From Dipylidium caninum (lineage: Eukaryota; Platyhelminthes; Cestoda; Cyclophyllidea; Dipylidiidae): 64,000 nucleotides of DNA. Where the stretch lies: contig QEYB01000766.1 of NCBI GenBank assembly GCA_017562135.1, positions 1,302,001 through 1,366,000 of the forward strand, in the 5' to 3' direction. Under the pieces are notes generated by a model. That model worked only from the letters and a program-made list of their open reading frames with translations, was not told the origin of the DNA and ran no database searches. Position numbers and translations under genes: made by a program. This document shows positions 47,301 through 58,761 of this stretch, one piece after another; the stretch's first letter is position 1, and the number at the start of each line of letters is the position of its first letter.

Positions 47301-50300
47301 TGTCACGACCGTATCGAAAGGCCCGAAGGCGGTCGGTGCATCATCTCACCTCGGGCTTCTTCTCACTCTCACGAGGGAGAACCGCAGACCGTTGAGACAG
47401 CCGTGCTTCAGTGGGCCCTCTTTGCGGACGTCCTTTCGCTGAGACCGCCTCCAGGCTGTTATTTCTCCTCTCTGATGCAGGCTGACGCCATTTCACACTG
47501 CGCTGAGTGCTTCTTTCAGTGTTTTTTTGGGTTGAATTGATTGCCTCTTCTAACATTCCCCGCTTGGGAGGCCGCACGGGCTATAAAAGGCGATGAATGC
47601 TGTCTGTCGGATGGCCTTGCACTGAAATGATTTCTCTCTGCCTTATTTCTCGATTACGCGTGTTGCAACCCACTCAACGGTGCTCGTGAGAGGCGGATGG
47701 CCGCATGTCCTGGAGTAGTATCACCTGACAGTGAACCATGAAGCACATGAAGCACATTCTGTTCAAAACCCAACGTGTGGGTGTTTCTGTTGCTAATTGA
47801 CATGTCCAACTTGTCTGTCATCGCCGAGGAACCTTCACCATACTAGTTCACTTCAACGCTCTTCTTCGCTAATCTGACAAGTACAAGTGTCCTCCTTGAA
47901 CTCTGGCTAGCAGATCATATCCACCTTTCTTTTCTTGCTGCTTATCCGTACCAATGTTTCACTGATGTTACACTCATCTGCTTATCTGCAGGAACGCCCT
48001 CCGCGACTTGGACGCCGGTCCTTCCCTGCACGGGATGGAGGATCCTTTCGTAACCCTCACTGCGGACCTGTGTGACCTAGTGGAGAGGGAGTCCGCCGGG
48101 GGGGACGCCTGTAGGAGTCGGTGGGTGTGGGCTGCTGCTTGTCTCAACAGTCTGGCTCAGATTAAGGTCAGTTTTTCCACCCATTTCCTCCTCTTTGCGG
48201 TATCCTTCTAATCTGTCGAAAGCGCCTCCGGTTGAACGCCATAATCTCGATTAAGGCAGTAGGCGGCAGTCTTCGTGAAATGCGGTCACTTGCGCAGACT
48301 AATTCATATCTGGCAACTTTTCACGTCCGTGTGTAGCGACTTGGCCCAAAATCTGTTTGAGGCAGATTTGTTCGTGCGGCACCTTCCATGTGCCCTCTTG
48401 GGCACGGGGCCCGTACCACGTGGCCAGACCTGCACACTGCGATGTCTTTGCATGCAAGCGACGTGTGGTTGAGCGACGCTTTTTTTCGGTTGTACTAGCC
48501 TGCGTCATTGCTGTCAGTCGGTTATTTCTCGCGGCAACTGTAACGCCATTTGAGTTGGCAAGGCTTGGAGTCTCATTTTTACCTCACTTTTGACTCGACG
48601 CGGCCTCGAAAAGCGAGTATATAAAAGCGCTGCTCACTCAACGGTTTTGCGCCTCTGCCTCTCTATGGTAAGGGCACCAGCAGACGAGGTCGTCCGCTCC
48701 CCACCCCCCGCCGATTCTCCCATGCGCTTCCACTGCCCACTTCGTGTCATTTTATTTTCGGGCCTTTCGATACGGTCGTGACAGTAAACAGTTCCAACTC
48801 GACTGCCACTTTACGCGTGGAGTCGCGATTGCTGATGTATCCGTTGCAAATACCCAGATATCGTGTTCGTCTAGCCCTTTTTCTACCTTTTTTCCGTCTG
48901 TCTCGTGGAGAACCGTTCAGCCCGCTTAATTTGTGAGCAACGTCGAGAAGCACCTGATAAGTGCGTCTCTCAATTTATTCTCTTCAAAAGGAGGCGGATT
49001 CTTAATAGTCCTTGCAGATGGAGGGGGGGGGACTGCGAAGGCCACGTGTTAACTACTATTTGAATTTTAAGCGGTGATATGAACTGTGAAAGCAAGTCTT
49101 CTCTGGACTTACTATTGCTTAGCTATGCAGTAAGTTCGTCTCTTCCAGCAGGAGTTAATGGGCTCACTCGTGTGTTCTAACGCCTTTTTAATGCTTTGAA
49201 ATGTCTTTCGAAACTACCTTTTGTCTTCGGCGTCTGCACACTTGGTATCAGCGCCACAAGCACCAGGTATTCTTTCCCTATTCACACCGGCCCGATTTAA
49301 ATTGTACTTTCCACCAACGGGCCGTGGAAGGTGGTCTGGGTCCCAGGCACATGGTTGTTCTTTCAGACGAGCGCGTCTTTTTTGGGCTGCAGGAATAAAA
49401 CCCTTCCCCCGAAGTGACGGGTCATTCTGTGAACACTTTGGTGTGAAAAGCTTGTTGTTTCACCGACCTCGACAAACTTGTGTTTCCACTGCTGCGTGAC
49501 AGTGTTGAATAGCCATTTTTTCGACAGTCGTTTGTCTTTTACATCAAAAAGCAGTCAGTAACTCGCTGTAACATGCCATACTTATGAACCATTAACCGTA
49601 AAATCCAACGCTTCATTGTCTGTCTTATGTTCACCCTCCCAGCTGGGTCAGTTTTTGACAAGTTGTCCGCCTTTATCACGCGAATCACTTTTGGAAAAAA
49701 GACAACTTTCTCGACTTGTCATTCATTTCTGCGTCACCAGAAACGCCTCTTGAGATGCTGGCCGCAACGAAATCTTGGGGTGTTTGCCATGTCAAGAATA
49801 GCGGTGCAGCGGGCGGGTGGAGGCGGTTGTGCGTTGCCCTCCTGTCTCAGCGCTGCGCCTCCTGCTGCGGACGGTAGCAGGCAGGGACTGCGGCTTCCAC
49901 TGTGGAAATGGGGTTTTCGAATAGGCAGTACAAGCCGGCCCTCGTCTCCTGCCCTGGCGGGTGGGGTGAGGATGTTCTAAACCTTTCTCTTTGTTGTTTC
50001 GTCAGCGTTTCCTCCCAGTGTATCGAGCTATTCGGTTTTTTATGCAAATTAGAGTGTGACAAAAGCAAATATGCAAAGTGCTACGTTATTCTTTTCGTGT
50101 GTCTCGTGTGACCGACGCTTCTCTCCCCATTCATTCTTTCTCCTCCTCCTCCTCCTCCCCACTCCAGATTAAGTTCTCCATGTCTCCCGTCCTCCTCCCA
50201 CCTCTTTCCCTCCGCTTATTGCGTGAACTCGACCCGTGGCAGCGTCGCGCCACGCGAGTCTGTCGAGGGGAGCTAAAATATACTGTCATAAAGAGAGCTT

Positions 50301-51475
50301 TCTTTTTAAAAATGCTTTTCCGCTATTTCGCTCAACACCTTCTGTGACTTTGCTCGATAAGCATCTTCTTGGCATTTGTGAGCAGATAAAAGGCCCGATG
50401 ATTGTACTGCATTATTCTGAGGTCATTTTTATCGCACCCCGCGAAAAGTACTTGAGAGGCACGCGCGAAACCTTCTGTCACCGGTGTAAGCGCCGAATCA
50501 CGGGCTGCCGAAAAGGTCAAAGCTTATAAATGCATTTTTTAACCTCCTCGCCTCCAGCCCCTCGCGTGGCCACCCTTTCGCTCGAGCTTTGCCGGTGGGG
50601 CACCTCAGCGCTGCACGATGCCCGTCTCCCCTCTTTTATTGCTCTTGGCACTCACCCTGGCCACAGGTGACATCGCCTTGTCTCCGGTCGTGACCGGCCA
50701 ACCGCATCAGCCAACCACTTTGCCGCGCCGCTCTGTGGCGACCGGATTTTGCGCGCCAAACACTTGGCAGTGGGAGCATTTTCTCCTGGGCGGCGTTGTC
50801 CTCTTGGGGGACGACAGTAAACTGCGCTATCCGCTGATCATAGTATAATGTGCTTTTGGTATTCCCAAGCCGCGTTTAATTACTGGGCGCCGTTATAGAA
50901 CCCTGGATTGACGTGGGCCTTTTGTTGCTTTCCCTGACTGCCGCCTTGCGTGTATGCTGTCGTGACTTAGCGCTCGGCCTTTAGGGGCGCGTCTTTTGAT
51001 CTCCCTGTTGCCCACTAGGCTAAAGTGCTCCACCTTTGACGAGTATGTGAGTAGCCCTCTCGTCTGGGCAGGTCTCCGCGTGGACTAACTCAACGGCGAA
51101 ACCGCTGCCATTGCGGTTGAGGTGGACTCCTGTTTTTCCTTGCGTGACCTCCGCTCAGGCGACTAAATTTCTACACGTTATGTCCCGATCACATGACATG
51201 ACAGGCAAAACCTCCCCTCTCCTAACAACTACGCTACTACTGCACGCCTTATTATTTCTCTACCGTAGTACGCAAACGTGCTGGAGAAGTTGGAGCGTTC
51301 GCCAGCCCTCTGTGAGTCTGTAGAGCTCCTGAAGGACTGGACGCGAAGCGCGGAAGTTCTGCAAGATCCTCTGGTGCATTTGCCCTGTCCGGAAGGTGGC
51401 GACTACCCCTCCGTCAGGTCGTGGAAGTGCCTTTCGGCAGAGCGTATTTACGTCCAGGACGTGGAATCAATTTGA
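41237..51475 (+). CDS. TEX10: TEX10 / Ipi1-like rixosome component
   Basis: Fifteen exons close in phase to 993 codons including TGA: 41237-41371, 41407-41745, 41777-41966, 42004-42068, 42128-42284, 42348-42772, 42887-43047, 44199-44456, 44511-44852, 45928-46221, 47992-48166, 50168-50261, 50558-50666, 51019-51046 and 51269-51475. The start MAKKKVRDFNKVKLKLGR and then KRKILLPKEK match the conserved TEX10/Ipi1 amino end, where a lysine-rich F-x-K-V-K-L-K motif precedes an LP motif. The following helices fit the armadillo-like Ipi1 domain. Length is close to human TEX10 (about 930). TEX10 works with PELP1, WDR18, LAS1L and NOL9 in late 60S maturation in the nucleolus. The middle exons are divergent and assigned by phase and context. 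Confidence 0.8.
41407..41745 (+). CDS. TEX10: TEX10 exon 2: start of armadillo-like repeats
   Basis: Helical sequence (LYEHIRRLQMSSESAQLSAI, CIQSILLPYVKQINADWNAH) corresponds to the first repeats of the Ipi1 domain, where TEX10 reads similarly after its LP motif. The next intron is only 31 nt (41746-41776, ends atcttttag). Confidence 0.8.
41777..42068 (+). CDS. TEX10: TEX10 exons 3 and 4 split by a 37-nt intron
   Basis: Exon 41777-41966 reads ILSVHPRVSCALPCLDSIVL and then FWYRTAGVKLLTGIMGARF. The open frame reaches a stop unless the 37 bases 41967-42003 (gtgttg to cacatag) are removed. Exon 42004-42068 then continues ILFAKAFMKRLLIRQFQSF. The donor is cgtgag|gtaggt. Confidence 0.7.
42128..42772 (+). 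CDS. TEX10: TEX10 exons 5 and 6, with a probable T-rich 60-63 nt intron
   Basis: The acceptor gtacgatcag starts LPQVPFDGNNAVFKGFSVHY. A T-rich insert at 42285-42347, with GT and tttttacag ends, is a multiple of three and open, so it may be a retained or removed intron. After it the protein reads LLTFILREGNHLLDGMLRVL and LSVTFED. The donor is gac|gtaagt. Confidence 0.6.
42887..43047 (+). CDS. TEX10: TEX10 exon 7
   Basis: The acceptor is gtatttcccag and the donor is tcaag|gtattt, ending phase 2. It reads VTTNCVLHGVGKLPYLYNSF and HINQILLSMFTLSEVPLHI. It has helical character and no separate motif. Confidence 0.6.
43048..44198 (+). other. TEX10 intron with a GC-rich patch
   Basis: Bases about 43200-43640 are far richer in GC than the surrounding AT-rich intron and contain several open frames. 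No transposase or reverse transcriptase motif or terminal repeat is visible. It may be a decayed or non-autonomous insertion. Confidence 0.3.
44199..44852 (+). CDS. TEX10: TEX10 exons 8 and 9 separated by a 54-nt intron
   Basis: Exon 44199-44456 reads FTHSLVELLPLDHPGETLVP and then a basic alanine-rich segment (RKQLKRAAKQAAKLARRQKA), a likely nuclear or nucleolar signal. Exon 44511-44852 reads VLAHLMKQQVLQLMWSLVV and SLPYLKFLHLISPALAW. The junction is phase 2 and the donor atctgg|gtaagt is strong. Confidence 0.65.
45928..46221 (+). CDS. TEX10: TEX10 exon 10
   Basis: The acceptor tttcccttctaag adds one base to finish the glycine codon from 44852. It reads GVQKLSSFVAPMLTALAYIV and then VPRLVVRSAGVLVAFLYSEL. 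The donor attcg|gtgggt is phase 2. The 1075-base intron before it holds an open stretch at 45592-45838 that does not fit in phase. Confidence 0.65.
47238..47327 (+). repeat. Inverted repeat, left arm (90 bp)
   Basis: Its reverse complement matches 48757-48846 at 89 of 90 positions, the only difference being one T/C. It lies in the TEX10 intron before exon 47992-48166. Confidence 0.9.
47992..48166 (+). CDS. TEX10: TEX10 exon 11, flanked by inverted-repeat arms
   Basis: The acceptor is cttatctgcag and the donor is attaag|gtcagt. One base completes an arginine from 46221, then ALRDLDAGPSLHGMEDPFVT and RWVWAAACLNSLAQIK. At 175 nt, skipping it would shift the frame. The 90-bp inverted arms lie 664 bp upstream and 590 bp downstream. 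Confidence 0.7.
48757..48846 (-). repeat. Inverted repeat, right arm (90 bp)
   Basis: This is the partner of 47238-47327 in opposite orientation, with a spacer of 1429 bp. Homology stops sharply at both ends, and no terminal repeats or coding motif are visible. Confidence 0.9.
50168..51046 (+). CDS. TEX10: TEX10 exons 12 to 14
   Basis: Exon 50168-50261 (acceptor ctcctccccactccag) reads LPPLSLRLLRELDPWQRRAT; its donor is taken at gtct|gtcgag to keep phase. Exon 50558-50666 reads RVATLSLELCRWGTSALHDA and ends cacag|gtgaca. Micro-exon 51019-51046 (28 nt) reads LKCSTFDEY before gtgagt. Phases 1, 2 and 0 link in order. The first donor is the weakest point. Confidence 0.5.
51269..51475 (+). CDS. 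TEX10: TEX10 terminal exon
   Basis: The acceptor is ctctaccgtag. Phase 0 gives YANVLEKLERSPALCESVEL and later CPEGGDYPSVRSWKCL, with TGA at 51473-51475. The short acidic/aromatic tail has no recognised motif. Confidence 0.65.
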   Translation, partial: YANVLEKLERSPALCESVELLKDWTRSAEVLQDPLVHLPCPEGGDYPSVRSWKCLSAERIYVQDVESI

Positions 51476-51512
51476 GCCGTGGTGCACTTTTGTTGCTTCC
51501 TCCCCTTCGGCT

Positions 51513-51518
51513 AATAAA
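51513..51518 (+). terminator. Poly(A) signal AATAAA of TEX10
   Basis: It starts 38 bp after the TGA stop, with a T/G-rich stretch (tgtgttttcc) about 75 bp further on. This is a normal layout for 3'-end cleavage. Confidence 0.7.
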
Positions 51519-51519
51519 T

Positions 51520-54500
51520 ATACGTTTCCCGTCCGCCGCCCCCCCCCTCCACTCTTTGGCGGCTCTCTCGCGGCATATCCACCCTCGACAATGTGTTTTC
51601 CTTCGAACCCCGTGATGCAAAATGGTCCCCCGTCGAATGGGCGAAGCGCCTAATGACCTCGCCAGATAACGTCCACGACTAGCAGCTGTTGCGATGTGTT
51701 TAAACCATGTTGCGCGAGGGTCGAGATAAGCTCGCCGTTATCTCTCGAACATTAAAGCCCAGCGGTTTTTTTTACTATCTTTTCCCATTGTACTGGGCCA
51801 AGCGCGTTAGAGTGGGAAATTGGGCGGTAGACGTTGCTATTTAAGTAGTGAGAGAGTTGGGATTTGGAAGCAGGCTCTCTGCTGTCTTTTCGCTGTTGTC
51901 TTCTGGCAGTGCTTCTTCCGATCGCCCGAATGTTTTCTCCTAGACTGTTGCGTCGTCGCTGCACTTGCGCTCGGGTCAGTTCATTGAGGGGGCTGCGTTC
52001 TTGGGCGCGGGGGAAGTCGTGCGCTCCGTTCGGGGCAAATTTGACCGGACCCGCTTAGAATTTTGTTGCTGTGATTGCGAAACAGTGAGCAAGCGCGGAT
52101 TGGCGCTAAATTTCAAAAGTGGTGAAAGCGCGAGGAACTCCCCCGGTCGTCTTCTCGCGTTTTCGCTTGGTCGGGAGACCATTGGCGAGGCCTTATGCGT
52201 GTGGCAAAAACATTCCCTCTTTAAGAAGGCAGCCAGGGCGTGGGCCTTTTTCGTCAGGAGCGAACGAGCTCGCCAGGGATGCTCCCTTTTCCACGCCCGG
52301 GATTCGGCATCTCGCGATTCCTGCCATGAAGGGGGTGGATGGTCGCCGCGGTTGGTGGCCCGTCGTCGGCTCTCGCCTGGCCAGTCCAGCTCGCCAGGGA
52401 TGTCGTCCGTCATGCCCTGGATTGCGTCCCTTTCGACGCCGATGCAAGTGCACATTGGCGGGGAAAACATGCAATGGAGGGAGGGGCGGGGTCTCCATGT
52501 GATTGGCTCATAGGCCCCAAAACTGAACGTCTTGAAGGGCCAAAGCGTAGCACAACACACAGTGCGGTGCAGCGGCGGCGCGTTCTTCTCTCCATTCGAA
52601 TTAAGGGTTTCGAGTGAGTGCGGCGCACCTTTGATGCAGCCGTCGTCACTGTTGCCCGCCGTGCGAGTCCTTCGGGTCTTGTCATCGAAGCCGGTGGACA
52701 CGCCGAATCCCTCTAATCTTCTCCTGGTCGGCACGGGCAGGCCGAATGAGGCGCCTCACTGGAAAAAAACATGGCCTTCTGTGGGACGGAGGAAGAGGCG
52801 TAGCGCAACCGCATAAGTGAAGACAGGCGTCTGGGGAGACACGGCTCCCCTGTTAGGAATGAGCCCCCCGACCAGGCCACCGAGTGCCCTCATCCTCCAG
52901 CCAATCCTAAGGGACGGGGGTCGCGCTAAAAACGCCGCTCCCACCACCGGTAAACTCGAGGGCGTTGGTTCTGACGCAGTGTGCAGCACTCACGCGCCAA
53001 CGCTAGCGTTCGCCTCCCCCTCAACATCGCACGTCGTAGAGCGCGTTGAAGACAGGTAAAGGAACAACTCTACCACGTGGACCAAACCTCTGGCACCGCC
53101 GCCTCGGCCAAAATCCTCGCGAGTCTTAGCCGAGGCGCGAGACCTAAGGCGGCCAAACTCTCGTTCCACCTCGCCCTATAGACGCAGACACGGCAAAACC
53201 GGAAGGTTTTGCCCCCTAGCACCACTCTCCTCTTGGCCGACTTATCGCGGGCGTGACGCCATCTCGAGCAGGCTTGCTGATACGTCTGCTGGTCGTCAGG
53301 CGGGTAAAGGGGCCGCCTACCGGTCGGACGACGGGATCAAGCACAGTGGACGTGAGGCCGGCCCGCCAGGTCCACTTTCCTCTCCGTCGCCACGCCGTGC
53401 CCCTCCTCAATGGGTGATCCTGACTCACAAGTGGCCAAGTGCGGTTATCCCTCTCCTTCTCGCCCGTTGTGCAGTCTACTCGTCCCACACCTCCCCACGG
53501 GGGCGCCAAACCGTCGACTATCCGACCGCCGCGTGGAGCCCTTCAAAGCTCCGCCACAAATGCTGCACACACGCATTCACTGCGTGGACAAGCCGGTGGG
53601 CAAGGAGGTAGACGGCCAGAAAGGGAGAGGAGTGGATGGCAGCTCTATAAAAGCAGGTAAAGCGGGCGGACAAGAAACTCCGGAGGCATTTGGCCAGCGG
53701 TCTGAGGAGGAGGAGAAGGAGGGTTGCCCTTTCTATATCCTCAGAACACTGAGAAACTGTGTCGCCAAACCAACAGAAATCGGTGCCATCCATCAAGTGG
53801 GCAATCGAGATGGCCCCGATGCCGACGGCAAGCGGATATCCCGCGACCAGAATAGGATTACAGGTGACACTGATGTAGGAATTCCCCCCCCCCCGACTGG
53901 CTCTCACCTCCTTATTAAGAATCCTCCCAAATGGAGACAGCGCCATTAGCACGCAGGAGGCTGAAGCCACGTCGCTGGCGCAGCACGAGAGGCAAGGAGG
54001 GAGGCTTCAGGCCATGCCGGTCAACGCCCCGTAAGGCCGGCGTCGCCTGAGCCCGCCCTCTCCCCACGGCAGCCGCACGCCCAGCTAAGGCCGTCTGCCT
54101 CATCCACGTCGACGCCCCAACTCGGCCACTTTTTGTGCGACGGTCACGGTGACAAATGCCTGACGAGAACTTTTCGGGAGCGAAGAAGGCAGGAGAGACC
54201 TTCGAAAGGGGAACAGACCCCACGGCCCAGTCAGATGAGAGCTGAACAGTCCGAGCCCTGAGATTTCCTACTAACGTGGCCGTTTCTCCACAATGGCTTC
54301 GCATGAGGGCGAAGAGCAGACTCCCGAGGGCGCGCATCGCCCTCCAGACGAAGGTGAAGTCGCACTCTGACGGGGTGGGAGAGGAGAGCGGAGCCGTTCG
54401 CCGAGATCATTTTTTGACCCTTTTCCGTATTCCTTTTAAAGTCCATGAAATGGGGACCAGGCGAGGAGCATGCGAAACTCCAGACTCTCGGTCCAGTCCG

Positions 54501-57500
54501 CTGGGGTGCTGTGCACTCCCCCGCATCTCGAATTCCCGGGTGCGTCGACGGAGGTGGAAATTTGTTGGTTTTGCGGCCTTCAAAGGTGTCACGTTCCGCC
54601 ACACTCCCTTCAAGGTCTCGAAGAAGACACGCAGAGTCGTCGAGCTCACGCGCCGTCTCGTGAGACAATCGCCTGGTGCTGGTGGCAGCTGTGGTGTGCA
54701 CGTGGAAGTGTGTGGTTGCGTTTATAAAAGGAGAATGGCGAAAGACGTTTTCTCGGCGACCGACTCAATCTACGGTGTTGGGTCACCCTTTCGGCGCTGA
54801 CGGAAGTGCATCTGAGGCGAGGCCCCTACGAAGCGGCGCTTCCCCTTCTCTACGACTCTCCTCCAGCCTGATTTGCGTCTGTGTGGTCACCTCGCCAGTG
54901 GCCTTTTTGCACAGTTCTCCAAAATGTCTGCAGTATTTGCACTCCGGACACCGCTGCCAGCCGGGTCGAGCGGCCATTTTCTGTCTAGCATCTCGGAAAC
55001 TCGGCTAAATCCGAGTGTTCGGGTGGTAGGTCGGTATCGCGCAGCGAATATGACGGTTTCCTTTCCTTCGCCGCTGGCAAGACACGTTAGGCGGGTTTTG
55101 GGGATGGGAAGCAGACGACCGCCGGCCGTCGAGTGCCCAGCTAGTCCGTGGCCGCGTCTCGAGAATCCCCCTCATCCGCGTGCCCGTCAGCAGAGCGCTC
55201 GGGTCGTCCTTGACGGCGGTGAAGCGCGCTCGCCTCCAGTGCCCACCACGAAGCTTCTGCCACGGACTCATGTTCGAGGCTGCAGAGCGGAAGGCGCAAG
55301 GGCGTGGAAACATTCGGCCGTGAATCCGCACGAGGAGCTGCTCGATCGCGATGCCAACTCTCGCCAGTGCGGTGGGCGCCGGAGCACAGGCAAAGCGCGG
55401 GGCGGAGGAGGGGCGCCCGCGCTGGAGAGGTGCAACGGTGCTCTGCACAGGGGTCAAGCGGCGAACCGTCTCCGTCCGTGAGAGGAATAAGCAGCGGTGC
55501 TGGCGTTGCCGTTTCACGCAACCCCCTGGATTTTTTTCTGTCTGAAGCGGGAGTTGAAGCCAACACCCTCCGGGAGTGTGTGTGTTTTTGTGCTTTGCGC
55601 GAACTCACAAACAAGCGAAAGGAGCGCGCATCGCAGCCTATCACCGCTGGCGTGTGTGTGTGTGTGTGTGTGTAAATAATCAATGATGGAGTAATTTCCC
55701 ACCAACCAATCAGCACTGAGTGCAAGGGCCACCCACAGCACTGTCGTGCCTTGTGCTTCCCCCACTCGCTCGCGCGTCCAAAAATGCCTCCCCTCATCCT
55801 CCCTCTCCTCCGAGACGGAGGCGCCTGTGGCACCTCCGACGTCCCTCAAGCCCGCCGACCACCTCCTGACTTTATCCCCAGGCCGTCCACAACGCGGCTC
55901 CCTCGCGGGCGACCTTCCACACATCGCTACTCTGCGCGCTTGGTGATATCACTGGCATCCAGACGTGAACGAATTGCTTTCGCCTGGCTCCGCTCTTTGC
56001 CCAGTTGGGGAAGCACGAATGGCACCGCGTCCTCGCAGCATCGGCCGCCAAAGACGAATCCACCGCGGAGGACCGCCGCCGACTGGCCGCGCGTGCTCGC
56101 CGCGGGCGCCGGGGTTGGGGGCGCGGGTGGAGGCCTCCTCTCGCACCTGCCTGGTGGCGTGGCGCCCCAAGCAGGAGGGCTGGGAACTCGGCACGCCAGT
56201 TATGAGCAACATTTTTTGCAAACCACATCACGTGCCCCATTTAGACTCACTGGCTATCAGCGCCGCCTGGGTAATCCACGAGTAAACAAGCCAGAAGAGG
56301 CTGAGGTCGCGAAACTCGGCCCTGCGCGTGAAGTAAGCGCAGTAAGCGACTGTTTAAAAACGGGTGCTGGTGAGCAAAGCAGAAGACCGCACAGCCTCGC
56401 TGAGGGCGGCGTCTTTCCAGGCTTAGGGCTCGGAAAACGGTCCGTCTCCGAACACGTCACAGCGTTGGCCGTCGCACGCGACAGGCGAGAGGAAGCGGGC
56501 TGCGAGGACACGGCGTCGGCGGGCAACTCGGCTTCCCACGCAGGGGGCTACGCTACAGCAGACACTCCACTTCGTTGCCTCGACCCACGTCCGCCTGCAA
56601 CCGAAAGGTGCCTCCGGGAACCGCAAAATGTGAGAGTCTGTGGGACTGCTGGGGCGGCGGCACCCGCAGCAGCGCGATGGGTCTCCCCAGCAATGGGGCG
56701 TGCGTGTGACAGCCAAGTGATCTTCCCTCCGACCGCCATGGCAACTCAGTAGATCACTGTATACACTCGGTTCTGCCGAATGCTCCGAAGATGACTGTAT
56801 CGAACGGACGCAACAAGCAGCTGCGGGGGCGGTGGCTCCCACTCTGTCGGGAGTAAACGGGGACGCGTTCTCGAAGGTTGCACTTGGATGTAGTGACGCG
56901 TCTGCTCGCACCCGAGAGGAGGCTGCACGACAGTGCAGGGAAGGACGAGTCTGCAGACCAGACGCCGCACAGCCTCGGGTCCCGTTGCAGACGCCTTTTG
57001 CTTCGCTCCTCTCTTCCCCCGACACTGCTCAAATAAGGCACCTCCCCAGACGCCTGGGAAAGCGAAAGCCCGAAGCGAGGAGGGCGAGTCTTCGGCTTGG
57101 CTTGGAGGCAGTCCGCCTTGCCGCCTGGCGTCTTTGCGGATTGGCCCAAACTCCCCGACCAACCCGGTCTCCGTGGTCGTGCCTGAGGGCGTCGACTTCG
57201 AGAGAGAGCACGGCCGGAGGAGGTCAACTCAGCCGCCCCGTAGCGCCTTGTCTGCTGTCCTCCTGAGCGCCCAGCTGTGACATGCTGACTTAAGGACGCG
57301 GTTCCACCCGGTGAGGACAAGGGCGCACGTGGCCTCTGTCAGCGCGTCCTCTCATCCGGTGATCCTTGTTTGTTTCCGCCTCGCACGACACGTTGCTCGT
57401 CACCCGTGACTGGGAAGCATGCAAGGGCTGGGGAGGCCGAAGGGGGCAACCTTTTTAGGGGGAGGCAGCACTGACGGGGGCGGTAGGCCTATTGCCCGCC

Positions 57501-58650
57501 TTGGCCTGCTTGTGAAGAAGTCTCTCCCGGCGAAGCCGCACGACGGTTCCGTCTTCCGCGCGAATCTACTCGGCTGCACTTGGCCACCACGCCGAAGGAG
57601 GGAGGTGGGGAGGCGAGATTGGCACGCCCACTTTGACAAGCCTACCTTGGGCCGTGTGAGCTTATTTTCTGATTCTCCGCCCCGCAACCCGCAGGCCAGC
57701 AGACTCACTGCAGCCTCGGTTGGATCAGGTAGTCAATAGACCGTCGTAGCACCCACCGCCGGCGCCACAAAAAAGATCTCCGCACCCAAACTCCGTGCCG
57801 CGCGGGCCCTTTTCTCCCACTGGGTATTGCGGCGAAGATCGTCAAGGTTGGAAGCGCACCTCCCATGAGCAACGTAGGTGCTTCTGCGAACTGCATAGCA
57901 CAACGTTGTGCGAGCGTGTGAGGGAGCTGCCCCACCTCGCCCCCCCTCGTCCCTCCCAGCGCCGCCCGGTCAGCCTCGTCCGACTCTCCTCGTACATGAG
58001 GTCGCGACTGCGCCTCTTCCACTCCCGCGCTCGCCTCCCTCATCCCACCGCTTCGTCGACTCGGAAGAGATTCTTTCTCGATGCTCGTGGGGCTTTGAGT
58101 GTCGGCGCATCTTGCCTGCTGCAACTCAGGCAGTTAATTTAATTATCATAGAGGCAGCGCAGTGCGCAATCGAGTTAACACGTTGACCCTAACAGGCAGG
58201 CGCGTTGTTGGCTGCCAGCACCAGCCGAAGCGCAGGAGCAGCGATCAGAACAGCGGTCCTGAGGCGCTGAGGTTGCATATCTCGCCGACGCCTCGCACGC
58301 GCCTCTACTTTCAGGCGCCAGACGCCACTGACGGCAGCGTGCGTGTGTTTCACCGAAAGCGCCACCGCGGCGGACCTGTTCGACCACTCGTAGAAGTCAT
58401 CCCACGCGCCACGCGGGGGTGGGACGAGCTGCGACCGCGCCGTCCACCGTTCAGCGCAACTCTCCGCGCGGCGGCAGTTGGGGAATGAGTCGACAGACCG
58501 CCCCCGTCGGTCGCCGGTGTCTCCCACACTTTCCGCCACCGAGGCCCTCGACTTGACCGCTCCAAGCGCGAGAGCGACGCGGAGGAGGGGCAGGAGTGCA
58601 GCTCGACCCTCTCCGCCGGTAAAACACCAGCATTTGAACTCATCTGAGGA
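51520..58650. other. GC-rich intergenic region without a convincing gene
   Basis: Open frames are many on both strands because the DNA is GC-rich and stop-poor. Isolated suggestive pieces are a minus-strand hydrophobic stretch at about 53766-53880, a possible plus-strand exon pair near 55882-55943 and 56011 onward, TATAAAAG-like boxes near 53644 and 54723, and a GT microsatellite at 55652-55673. None can be joined into a model. Confidence 0.4.
55652..55673 (+). repeat. (GT)n microsatellite
   Basis: Eleven consecutive GT units. Confidence 0.95.
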
Positions 58651-58657
58651 GCACGAC

Positions 58658-58707
58658 CAATGAGCAGCAACACATGTCACATGTGCTCCTGCACAGACCT
58701 ATAAAAG
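58658..58707 (+). promoter_or_regulatory. CCAAT and TATA promoter of the gene at 58762
   Basis: CCAAT is at 58658-58662 and TATAAAAG at 58700-58707. The expected transcription start, about 30 bases past the TATA box, leaves a short leader before ATG at 58762. Confidence 0.5.
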
Positions 58708-58761
58708 CACAGGCACACACGTGCGCACACTGATTGACACCATAAATAGGGTCCTCACGCC

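Noticed and set aside
49201..49398. Short plus-strand frame with possible donor
   Set aside because: TEX10 exons on either side (48166 and 50168) join in phase 0 without it.
55751..56752. 333-codon open frame
   Set aside because: It overlaps other long frames on both strands and shows no domain or consistent splice sites.
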